Part shown: one piece after another, positions 1-5,366 of the stretch
How the letters are laid out: the number at the start of each line of letters is the position of its first letter
How positions within the stretch are numbered: the stretch's first letter is position 1
Source of the DNA: Chloroflexota bacterium
GTDB lineage: Bacteria; Chloroflexota; Limnocylindria; Limnocylindrales; CSP1-4
NCBI GenBank assembly: GCA_021812735.1
Contig: JAKAMV010000286.1
Span: forward strand, 1-10,039
Direction: 5' to 3'
Length of the DNA: 10,039 nucleotides
Notes under the pieces: model-generated
Databases searched by the model: none
Told to the model about the DNA's origin: nothing
What the model saw: only the letters and a program-made list of their open reading frames with translations
Position numbers and translations under genes: made by a program

Positions 1-159
1 GGCGGCGGGCGACGGGCTGCTGGAGGGTGGCCGGGCGGCCGGGCGGCCGTCGGGGTGCATGGTCGAGGCCCCGGCGGCCGGCCGACGCGGGGCGGACGCC
101 AGCGTCTGGCCGGCGGTGCCGCGGAGGGTGGGCAGGATGGCCTCGGCGTTCGTGTCCAT
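1..159 (-). CDS. Putative N-terminal part of an unidentified protein, cut by the window edge
   Basis: An open frame begins with ATG at 159 and runs leftward off the edge for 53 codons without a stop. Nearly every codon ends in G or C, as in the real genes here, while the codons just upstream in the same frame (GTA, GGT, AAA, ACT) do not, which favours a start near 159. The product begins MDTNAEAILPTLRG and becomes rich in Pro, Ala and Ser; I recognise no domain. No Shine-Dalgarno sequence is visible and a strong hairpin (160-176) ends one base before the ATG, so the start is doubtful; the in-frame ATG near 61 is an alternative. It would be downstream of, and on the same strand as, the histidine kinase. 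In DNA this rich in GC a 53-codon open frame can occur by chance. Confidence 0.35.
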   Translation of the reverse strand, partial: MDTNAEAILPTLRGTAGQTLASAPRRPAAGASTMHPDGRPAARPPSSSPSPAA

Positions 160-176
160 GCCCCGAGTCTCGGGGC
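160..176 (-). terminator. GC-rich hairpin downstream of the histidine kinase gene
   Basis: GCCCCGA (160-166) and TCGGGGC (170-176) form a perfect 7-bp stem around a 3-nt loop, about 35 nt past the kinase stop codon. There is no T tract on either side, so it is not a classical intrinsic terminator; U-less GC hairpins are common gene-end structures in high-GC genomes. It could instead occlude the putative start at 159. Confidence 0.4.
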
Positions 177-211
177 CGGTCTCTTTCGAACCCGTTACGC
201 GACGGCGCTTC

Positions 212-1492
212 TCAGCCGACCGAGCCGCGGCCCCAGCTGACAGTGAACCGGGCGCCTCCCGCGGGCGACGCGCCGATCCCCCAGCAACCGCCCGTCGCGC
301 GCACGATCGCGTCGCCGATCGCGAGGCCCAGGCCGGCGCCGCCGGCCTCGCCGGCAGTCGTGACCAAGCGGTGGAAGCGGTTGAAGATCCGGGCCTGCTC
401 CGCCTCGGGGATGCCCGGGCCGGCGTCGTCGACCGCCACGAAGGCGCGCCCGGACTCCACGCCCACCGTCACGTCCACGGCCCCGCCGTCCGGCGAGTAC
501 TTGCAGGCGTTGTCGACCAGCACGCCGACGAGCCGGTCCACGAGCTCGGCCGACGCCGCGATGACGACGGGCTGGGACGGCGCGTGCACGAACAGCCGGA
601 GGTGGCGCGTCTCGGCCACGACGCCGAACCGGTCGACGGCCTGGCTCGCGAGGACCCCGAGGTCGATCGGGCCCGCGGGCGGTGGCTCGGCGGCAGCGTC
701 GAACCGCGCCAGCCACAGCATGTCCTCGAGCAGCTTCCGCATCCGCTTGGACTCGCGGTCCACCTTGGTGAACGCGTTCCGGTACCAGCCGGCATCTCGG
801 TCCTGGGCGAGGGCGAGCGAGGTGTGCGCCTCGATCACCGAGAGCGGCGTCCGGAGCTCGTGCGAGGCATCGGCGGTGAACTCGAGCTGGCGGCGGCGCG
901 AGGCCTCGATGGGCTCGGCCACGCGCCGGCCGACGATCGTGGCGCCGACGAACACGAAGCCCAGGAGGAACGGGGCGATCAGCAGGACGCCGAGGAGGAT
1001 CGTCTGCTGGGCGTCGGCGACCTGCGAGGTGTCCTGCGCGGCGACCACGTATGCGGAGCCCAGCTGCCGGCCGGCGATTCGGACGTCGACGCCCTCGATC
1101 GTGGCGCTCTGCGGGGCCGAAACCGTCCTCAGGGCTGCGGGCAGGTCCGGGGTCTGCGAGCCGTACGCGGTCACGGTGCCGTCGGGGGCGATCATCCAGA
1201 GGAGCACGGGCGCGCCGAACGGCCGGCCGGGGTCGCGGCCCGGGTTGAGGGCGCTGCTGCCGTCGCCCGTGCCGCTGCCGCCGATGGTGCTTCCTTCCGG
1301 AGCCTGGCCGCTCAGGGGCACCCGGTCGAAGGACTGCATGAGCCGCTGGTCGATCTGAGCGGTCAGGTCGCGGGTCGCGAACGCGACCACGCCGGCGGCG
1401 ATCGCCGCGTACACCACGGCCACCACCCCGGTCGCGGCGAGCGCGACCCGGATGGATTGGCGGCGGACGGCTGGGACGTGCGCCATCGTCAT
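212..1492 (-). CDS. Membrane sensor histidine kinase (HisKA/HATPase_c)
   Basis: This 426-aa protein is the sensor of an EnvZ/OmpR-like two-component system. Helices at about residues 15-39 and 165-187 flank an extracytoplasmic region of about 125 residues with no domain I recognise, the likely input site. The HisKA dimerisation domain carries the phosphoacceptor His211 in ASHELRTPLS. The ATPase domain shows the N box around Asn328 (VDNACKYSP), G1 at Asp356 (DDAGPG) and G2 GGAGLGL at 384-390, so it looks catalytically intact. Only a short linker separates the second helix from HisKA (RRVAEPIEAS), so a full HAMP domain is not obvious. Its ATG overlaps the TGA of the response regulator as ATGA, typical of translational coupling; a second ATG two codons later is an alternative start. 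The signal is unknown; the redox genes upstream on the same strand suggest envelope redox state, a flavin or a metal, by inference. Confidence 0.95.
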   Translation of the reverse strand: MTMAHVPAVRRQSIRVALAATGVVAVVYAAIAAGVVAFATRDLTAQIDQRLMQSFDRVPLSGQAPEGSTIGGSGTGDGSSALNPGRDPGRPFGAPVLLWMIAPDGTVTAYGSQTPDLPAALRTVSAPQSATIEGVDVRIAGRQLGSAYVVAAQDTSQVADAQQTILLGVLLIAPFLLGFVFVGATIVGRRVAEPIEASRRRQLEFTADASHELRTPLSVIEAHTSLALAQDRDAGWYRNAFTKVDRESKRMRKLLEDMLWLARFDAAAEPPPAGPIDLGVLASQAVDRFGVVAETRHLRLFVHAPSQPVVIAASAELVDRLVGVLVDNACKYSPDGGAVDVTVGVESGRAFVAVDDAGPGIPEAEQARIFNRFHRLVTTAGEAGGAGLGLAIGDAIVRATGGCWGIGASPAGGARFTVSWGRGSVG

Positions 1493-2157
1493 CCCGCTTC
1501 AAGGCGGTAGCCCGAGCCGCGGACGGTCACGATTCGGACCCCGGCGGCGGGCAGCTTGGAGCGCAGGCGGGACATCTGGACGTCGATGGCGTTCGAGCCC
1601 AGGGGATCGGTCTCGTCGGCCCAGGCGTGCTCGGCGATCGCCTTGCGGTCCACCACCGACGGCGAGCGGCGCAGCAGCAGCTCGAGGATCCGGTACTCGG
1701 TGGCGGTGAGCTGGATCTCGCGCCCGTCCGCCCGCACGACGTGCGTGACCGGGTCCAGCGAGAGGCGTCCCGCGCGCAGCACCGGCTGGTCAACCCCGCG
1801 CGGACGGCGCTGGAGGGCGCGCACGCGGGCCACGAGCTCGCCGAAGTCGAACGGCTTGACGAGGTAGTCGTCGGCGCCGGTGTCCAGGCCGCGGATGCGG
1901 TCCGCCGGCGTGTCCCGGGCGGTCAGCATGAGCAGCGCCGTCGGGCGGTCGTGGCGGCGGGCCCAGGAGACGACGTCGATTCCTTCAGCGCCCGGCATCC
2001 GCCAGTCGATGATCGCCACGTCGTACTCGTACCAGCGAAGCTGGTCGATCGCGTCGTCGCCGCGGTCCACGGCGTCCACGTGGTAGCCCGCGTCGGTCAG
2101 GCCGAGGACGAGGACGTCTCGAAGGCCCTCGTCGTCCTCGGCCACCAGCACGCGCAT
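1489..2157 (-). CDS. OmpR/PhoB-family response regulator
   Basis: At 222 aa this is the usual length for the family. The receiver domain (about 1-115) has the acidic pair Asp8/Asp9, phosphoacceptor Asp51 (IIDWRMPG), Thr79 (LTARD) and Lys101 (VKPFDF). The C-terminal winged helix (about 125-220) ends in the typical wing VRGSGYRLE, with the recognition-helix region NAIDVQMSRLRSKL. GAGGGAG lies 7 nt before the ATG. It follows the ferric-reductase-like gene by 27 bp and overlaps the kinase gene by 4 bp, so all three are probably co-transcribed. It would bind DNA as a dimer at tandem repeats; the control region at 4228-4393 is the natural candidate target, by inference. All catalytic residues are present. 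Confidence 0.95.
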   Translation of the reverse strand: MRVLVAEDDEGLRDVLVLGLTDAGYHVDAVDRGDDAIDQLRWYEYDVAIIDWRMPGAEGIDVVSWARRHDRPTALLMLTARDTPADRIRGLDTGADDYLVKPFDFGELVARVRALQRRPRGVDQPVLRAGRLSLDPVTHVVRADGREIQLTATEYRILELLLRRSPSVVDRKAIAEHAWADETDPLGSNAIDVQMSRLRSKLPAAGVRIVTVRGSGYRLEAG

Positions 2158-2184
2158 CGTCCCGCTCCCTCGATCGCCGCGGCC

Positions 2185-2745
2185 TCAGCGGGCAAGCGCC
2201 CGTGCCCCGAGCACCATCGTCGCACCCCGGTCGACCCAGCGCCACGTCGCGGCGCCGGCGACGATCGCGATGGCGACCGCCTCGACGCCCAGCATCCACG
2301 GCGCCATGGCATCAGTTCCGGCGGTGAGGGTGTGCGCGAGGGCGAGCGGCCACATCACATAGCTCGTCCAGTGGACCAGCCTCCAGGCCCGCTGGCCGAG
2401 GTGCCGCCGCAGGAGGCTCGTGGCGATCAGCGCCACGACGAGGTACAGGGAGATCACGCCCAGCGCCACCGGGACGGGCCGCCAGGACGACGCGAAGGGG
2501 ACCAGCGCGGCGATCAGGCCGAGGCGCAGGTACGGGTCCATGACCGCGGCCAGGACGTGGGTCGCGAGGAAGGCCGTCGCGAGCAGCGAGATGCGCCGGT
2601 GCATCTCGTAGTTGAAGAGGCGCGGCCAGCCTGCGGTCTGGAATCGGGTGACGGTGACCAGGCCGAACGCGGCGCTCGCCGTGAGCATGAGCAGCGAGAC
2701 GATCCCGGCGCCACGGGCCGCGAACCACAGGATCTGATCGGACAT
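2185..2745 (-). CDS. Ferric-reductase-like transmembrane (bis-heme b) protein
   Basis: This 186-aa protein is almost entirely membrane-spanning, with about six helices (near 5-33, 49-69, 76-87, 92-113, 121-142 and 148-170). His49/His63 are separated by 13 residues and His125/His138 by 12. HX13H and HX12H are the two heme-ligand pairs of ferric reductases and NADPH oxidases, so two stacked b hemes crossing the membrane are expected. The FAD and NAD(P)H domains of full-length FRE/NOX enzymes are absent, so the electron donor must be another protein or quinol. The ATG at 2745 is set by GGAGGAG 6 nt upstream; longer versions of the frame run into non-coding DNA. It lies 109 bp downstream of apbE and 27 bp upstream of the response regulator. 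ApbE as neighbour suggests electrons pass to a covalently bound flavin outside the membrane. Confidence 0.88.
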   Translation of the reverse strand: MSDQILWFAARGAGIVSLLMLTASAAFGLVTVTRFQTAGWPRLFNYEMHRRISLLATAFLATHVLAAVMDPYLRLGLIAALVPFASSWRPVPVALGVISLYLVVALIATSLLRRHLGQRAWRLVHWTSYVMWPLALAHTLTAGTDAMAPWMLGVEAVAIAIVAGAATWRWVDRGATMVLGARALAR

Positions 2746-2794
2746 CGGGCGCTCCTCCGACGGGCGTTGCGGCGGCGCGGCGAGTGAGGGGGAC

Positions 2795-2811
2795 CCCGCC
2801 GCCGCGGCGGG
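2795..2811 (-). other. GC-only hairpin in the leader of the ferric-reductase-like gene
   Basis: CCCGCCG (2795-2801) pairs with CGGCGGG (2805-2811) around a 3-nt loop. It lies about 50 nt before the reductase start and 40 nt past the apbE stop, without a T tract. It may be a processing or attenuation element or an mRNA end; in DNA this rich in G+C it could be chance. Confidence 0.3.
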
Positions 2812-2836
2812 AGATTCGATGGGCTGAGTGTCGGGG

Positions 2837-2853
2837 CGGGACCTTTCGTCCCG
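2837..2853 (-). other. Hairpin directly after the apbE stop codon
   Basis: CGGGAC (2837-2842) and GTCCCG (2848-2853) make a perfect 6-bp stem with a loop reading GAAAG on the coding strand, one base past the apbE TAA. No U tract follows. With the second hairpin at 2795-2811 it could trim or stabilise the apbE mRNA end, giving unequal expression within the operon; this is inference. Confidence 0.4.
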
Positions 2854-2854
2854 G

Positions 2855-3874
2855 TTACGGCCTGGGCAGCCGACGCGGTCCGGCGGCCCGACGGCCCCCG
2901 TCGGCGGAGGTGCCGTCCGCCTCGTCCGCCCCGTCCGCCCCGTCGTCAGCGGCGTCATTGGCGTCGGGCCAGCCGCCCAGGCGGACGATCGTCCCGTCCT
3001 GCGCCACGAGACGCGCCGGCAGCCCGGCGGTGGCGAGCCAGCCCGGCGCGGCGGATCCCAGGACGATGCACGCGGTGGAGGCGGCGTTGGCGGCCTCGCA
3101 GGTCGCCGCGACCACCGTGGCCGTGCGCCAGGGCGTGGCTGCGGGCAGGCCCGTCCGCGGGTCGACAATGTGGTGGGCGGTGATGCCGTCCGACGACGAC
3201 CAGCGGCGGACCGTGGTCGACGAGGTGGCCAGTCCGCCGCGCGCGATCGCGACCACCTCGCCCGGGCCGTCGGGATCCGCCCGGCTGTCCTCGGCCATGA
3301 GGATCCGCCAGGCCCCCTCGGGGGCGCGGCCCGCCACGGCGACGTCGCCGCCGACGCTCACGAGCACGCCGGCGCCGGCGCCGGCCGCCTCGAGGGCGGC
3401 GGCGGCGGAGAGGTCCGACGCGAGGCCCTTGCCGGTGGACCCGAGGTCGAGCTCCACGTCGGTCGGGACGCGCACGGTGCGCGCCGAGGGGTCGAAGGCG
3501 ATCACCGACCAGCCGGGCACGGGCGCCAGCCTGAGCTGGAGCGGGCGGGTCGTTCCGGCGATCCGGTCGAAGTCGTCGTCGTAGCCCGTGACGCGCAGCG
3601 CACGGCCGACCGTGGGGTCGACGGCGCCGCCCGTCGCTCGGGCCGCCTCCAGGGCGCCGGCGAGAGCGCGGGCGAGCAGCGGCGAGACGCGCACCTTGCG
3701 GCCGCGCGCGGCGTTGAGGGCAACCAGCTCCGAATCCGCCCGGAACCGCGAGTAGGCCAAGTCGACTTCGGCGAGCACCCGCTCCACGGCCGCGCGGGCG
3801 GCCTCCAGGTCGCCGTCTTGGACGACCAGGCGGACGCCCGTGCCGATGGCGCGCCAGGCAGCGGTCTCGGGCAC
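2855..3874 (-). CDS. apbE: ApbE-family FAD:protein FMN transferase
   Basis: ApbE enzymes cut FAD and attach FMN to a Ser/Thr of target proteins. In this 339-aa protein the family hallmarks appear in order: IGTGVRL (10-16), YSRFRADSELVALN (41-54), VDPTVGRAL (85-93), GYDDDF (97-102), LDLGSTGKGLASD (142-154), VGGDVAVAG (174-182), ATSSTTVRRW (216-225) and AHHIVDPRTG (233-242). Two things are odd. The metal-binding Asp of the usual AD(A/G)xxTA segment is Asn263 (EAANAASTA), which I believe marks an ApbE subgroup of high-GC phyla. Residues 304-339 form a low-complexity tail, first Asp-rich, then Arg/Pro-rich. No signal peptide is visible, so it may act in the cytoplasm. The start is GTG, 2 bp after the stop of the preceding small gene, with only a weak G-rich ribosome site, suggesting translational coupling. 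Its likely substrate is that small protein. Confidence 0.93.
   Translation of the reverse strand: MPETAAWRAIGTGVRLVVQDGDLEAARAAVERVLAEVDLAYSRFRADSELVALNAARGRKVRVSPLLARALAGALEAARATGGAVDPTVGRALRVTGYDDDFDRIAGTTRPLQLRLAPVPGWSVIAFDPSARTVRVPTDVELDLGSTGKGLASDLSAAAALEAAGAGAGVLVSVGGDVAVAGRAPEGAWRILMAEDSRADPDGPGEVVAIARGGLATSSTTVRRWSSSDGITAHHIVDPRTGLPAATPWRTATVVAATCEAANAASTACIVLGSAAPGWLATAGLPARLVAQDGTIVRLGGWPDANDAADDGADGADEADGTSADGGRRAAGPRRLPRP
2914..2940. repeat. Three 9-bp tandem units inside the apbE tail
   Basis: CGTCCGCCY is repeated three times in a row and keeps the reading frame. On the coding strand the unit yields Gly, Ala, Asp and Glu residues in the acidic tail of ApbE. It probably grew by slippage and may vary in copy number between strains. 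Confidence 0.7.
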
Positions 3875-3876
3875 CG

Positions 3877-4227
3877 TCAGGAGCCCCCGGACGAGACGTG
3901 GCCGAGGCCCGACCTGGAGGCCACGGCCGGCGCGGTGGCAGTCGTGCGGGAAGCTGCCGGCGCGGTGGCAGGCGAGGCCGCCGCGGCGGTCGAGGCCGCC
4001 GCGGCGGTGGCCATCACTGCCGTCTGCCCGGTGTGGGTCGCTGCGACCAGGAAGCCGAAACCGCTCGTGGCGGCCATGCCGAGGGCTGCGGTCCCGATCG
4101 TCAGCTTGCGGAGCCGGGCGAGGTTCCGGGCTCGTGCGCCGCTGGGCGTGTCGGTCGTGTTCATGCCCCGGATGGTCGGGGCCGAACCCTTTCGGCTCGA
4201 TGACAGGGCGGATGAGACTTCGCCCAT
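3877..4227 (-). CDS. Small single-span membrane protein, candidate ApbE substrate
   Basis: This 116-aa protein belongs to no named family I recognise. A basic segment (ARARNLARLRK, 31-41) precedes one helix (about 43-64), which predicts a cytoplasmic N-terminus and an exported tail. Residues 70-105 are a flexible Ala/Thr/Ser/Pro linker, and the chain ends GLGHVSSGGS. The last seven residues line up with the flavinylation motif D-x-x-[ST]-G-[AG]-[TS] of FMN-bind/NqrC-type proteins, with His110 in place of Asp and Ser116, the last residue, at the acceptor position. I chose the ATG at 4227 because GGGAGG lies 5 nt upstream; the internal ATG at 4164 has no good ribosome site. It is the first gene of the leftward operon, 2 bp before apbE, next to a bis-heme membrane protein. 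A job as a minimal tethered flavin carrier is inference from motif and context. Confidence 0.75.
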   Translation of the reverse strand: MGEVSSALSSSRKGSAPTIRGMNTTDTPSGARARNLARLRKLTIGTAALGMAATSGFGFLVAATHTGQTAVMATAAAASTAAAASPATAPAASRTTATAPAVASRSGLGHVSSGGS

Positions 4228-4251
4228 CTTGGCCTCCCGCGCCCAGCCGCG

Positions 4252-4262
4252 CTGTCCATGGG
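4252..4262 (-). repeat. 11-bp motif, copy upstream of the leftward operon
   Basis: CTGTCCATGGG on the plus strand reads CCCATGGACAG in the direction of the small membrane protein gene, ending 24 nt before its ATG. It is the exact inverted partner of the copy at 4372-4382. The core CCATGG is itself palindromic. Confidence 0.6.
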
Positions 4263-4371
4263 CGCAGTGTGGCGGCCCGCTGTGCGCGTGTCTCGCCGGT
4301 CGGGCGACGGGCGGCCTGCCGCGACGGAAACCGGACGCGGAACCACGGCGTAGTCCCGAGTGTCCAGCGTT

Positions 4372-4382
4372 CCCATGGACAG
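4372..4382 (+). repeat. 11-bp motif, copy upstream of the lipoprotein gene
   Basis: CCCATGGACAG ends 11 nt before the lipoprotein ATG and its last two bases are the first two of the AGGAGG ribosome site (4381-4386). A protein bound here could block transcription; on the RNA it could mask the ribosome site. Confidence 0.6.
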
Positions 4383-4393
4383 GAGGACCCACC

Positions 4394-4942
4394 ATGCGTC
4401 TCGGCCGAGCCCTCGCTCCCCTCCTCGTGGCGACCCTCGTCGCCGCATGCTCGGGCGCCGCGGCAACACCATCGCCCTCCACCACGCCGGCGGCAGCCCC
4501 ATCGGCAGCCCTATCGGCAGCCGCCTCCGCAGCCCCCGGCGGCGGCTACAACGCCTACGGCGGTGGCGCGGCCGCCAGCCCCTCCCCTGCCGCTGCGGCG
4601 GGGGCCCTCGCCCTCGCCCAGACGAGCCTGGGCAGCGTGCTCGTCGGGCCCACGGGAATGACGCTCTACATGTTCGTACCCGACACGAGCACGAGCTCGG
4701 CCTGCACAGGCTCGTGCGCCTCGACCTGGCCGCCGCTCACGGGCGCTCTGCCGACGCTGGGCGCCGGCCTCGTGACCTCGGACTTCGCGACCGTGACCCG
4801 AAGCGACGGCGGCACCCAGGTGACATTCCACGGCCACCCGCTCTACTACTTCAGCGGCGACAAGGCGGCCGGCGACACCAACGGCCAAGGCCTCAGCAGC
4901 AAGTGGTATGTCTTGGGCGCTGACGGCAACCCCGTCAAGTAG
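4394..4942 (+). CDS. Secreted lipoprotein with paired Yx(FWY)xxD motifs
   Basis: This 182-aa protein has a lipoprotein signal: a hydrophobic stretch (7-18) ending in the lipobox VAAC with Cys19 as lipidation site. An Ala/Pro/Ser/Gly-rich linker (20-75) should hold the folded part away from the membrane. The domain then shows the two repeats of the COG4315/Lipoprotein_15 family: TLYMFVPD (Tyr92, Phe94, Asp97) with CTGSC (Cys104, Cys108) and STWPPL, then PLYYFSGD (Tyr151, Phe153, Asp156) and KWYVLGADG near the end. The family's biochemical role is not established. AGGAGG lies 7 nt before the ATG. It diverges from the ApbE/heme operon across a shared control region, so it probably belongs to the same envelope redox system; a direct electron-transfer role is inference. 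The two Cys could form a disulfide. Confidence 0.92.
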   Translation: MRLGRALAPLLVATLVAACSGAAATPSPSTTPAAAPSAALSAAASAAPGGGYNAYGGGAAASPSPAAAAGALALAQTSLGSVLVGPTGMTLYMFVPDTSTSSACTGSCASTWPPLTGALPTLGAGLVTSDFATVTRSDGGTQVTFHGHPLYYFSGDKAAGDTNGQGLSSKWYVLGADGNPVK

Positions 4943-4968
4943 CCCCGGCTGGACATCTCGGCGGGGCT
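4941..4968 (+). terminator. Hairpin overlapping the lipoprotein stop codon
   Basis: AGCCCCG (4941-4947) and CGGGGCT (4962-4968) form a 7-bp stem with a 14-nt loop; the stem begins inside the TAG stop. No T tract follows. It is a plausible U-less terminator or 3' stabilising structure. Confidence 0.4.
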
Positions 4969-4990
4969 GGGCTGCGTCCCCCCGGCCCCG

Positions 4991-5019
4991 CGTCCTCACG
5001 TCCTCACGTCCTCACGTCC
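4991..5019. repeat. 8-bp tandem repeat, about 3.6 copies
   Basis: CGTCCTCA occurs three times in perfect succession followed by CGTCC. It lies between the lipoprotein gene and a decayed reading frame, outside any intact gene. It could be a slippage tract. Confidence 0.85.
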
Positions 5020-5025
5020 CGCGCT

Positions 5026-5328
5026 GTGCCGCCGCGTCGGGCTGCCGTCTTCACCAATCCGAAAGGCTCGACCGCCAGCATGGCGGCGTAGGCCGGGCCC
5101 GGGCCGGGCGGGGCATTCGCTAGCGGGTTCGGGGGCGACGTCTTCTCCTCGCTGTCGCTGCCGCTCGGCGACCTCGCCGCCAGCCAGGCCGTCGTGACGG
5201 CGTCGGCGATCGGCCGCGCCCCCACGCTCCTTCTGCTCCTGGCGGCGTGGGCAGTGGTCGTCACCGGGGCGCGTCGCCCGGCTGGACGGCGGGCGGGCGA
5301 CCTGGCCGCCGGCGCCACCGGGCGCTGA
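5026..5328 (+). pseudogene. Decayed reading frame with a membrane-helix-like C-terminus
   Basis: One frame from GTG at 5026 to TGA at 5328 is broken only by a TAG at 5089-5091. After that stop, 78 codons remain open with strongly GC-ending codons and no early ATG or GTG. The translation contains a membrane-type segment (APTLLLLLAAWAVVV, about 5220-5262) followed by an Arg-rich tail, as in the C-terminus of a real membrane protein. I cannot assign a family. It occupies most of the 424-bp stretch between the lipoprotein and glycosylase genes. It may be a relic with its 5' part lost, or chance open frame in high-GC DNA. Confidence 0.35.
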
Positions 5329-5366
5329 GAGCAGGCCGGCGGCGTCCAGCCGCCGGGTGGGGCAAG

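Larger units (their letters stand above)
4228..4393. promoter_or_regulatory. Divergent control region of the redox locus
   Basis: These 166 bp separate the leftward redox operon from the rightward lipoprotein gene, so promoters for both must lie here or close by. I cannot place convincing -35/-10 boxes. The region holds an 11-bp motif present once before each start, and is the most likely binding region for the operon's own response regulator. Confidence 0.6.

Noticed and set aside
183..197. GGTTCGAA on the minus strand, like a tRNA T loop
   Set aside because: No matching acceptor, anticodon or D arms nearby; it lies in the 3' flank of the kinase gene and AGAGACC does not pair as a T stem.
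59..1510. Very long plus-strand open frames opposite the kinase, apbE, glycosylase and helicase genes (also 2828-4942, 5004-6407 minus, 7399-8937)
   Set aside because: They are Arg/Gly/Ala/Pro-rich mirror frames without recognisable motifs; the opposite strand encodes well-conserved proteins in each case.
2746..3168. N-terminal extension of the ferric-reductase-like protein to 3168
   Set aside because: It overlaps apbE and is Arg/Pro-rich; GGAGGAG before ATG 2745 and the family pattern fix the start.
4135..4152. DTPSGA in the N-terminal part of the small membrane protein as a flavinylation motif
   Set aside because: The acceptor Ser/Thr position is Arg, and this segment is on the predicted cytoplasmic side; the C-terminal motif is a better candidate.
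4228..4485. N-terminal extension of the small membrane protein to GTG 4485
   Set aside because: It would overlap the lipoprotein gene and the divergent control region and codes for an Arg/Pro-rich shadow; GGGAGG before ATG 4227 sets the start.
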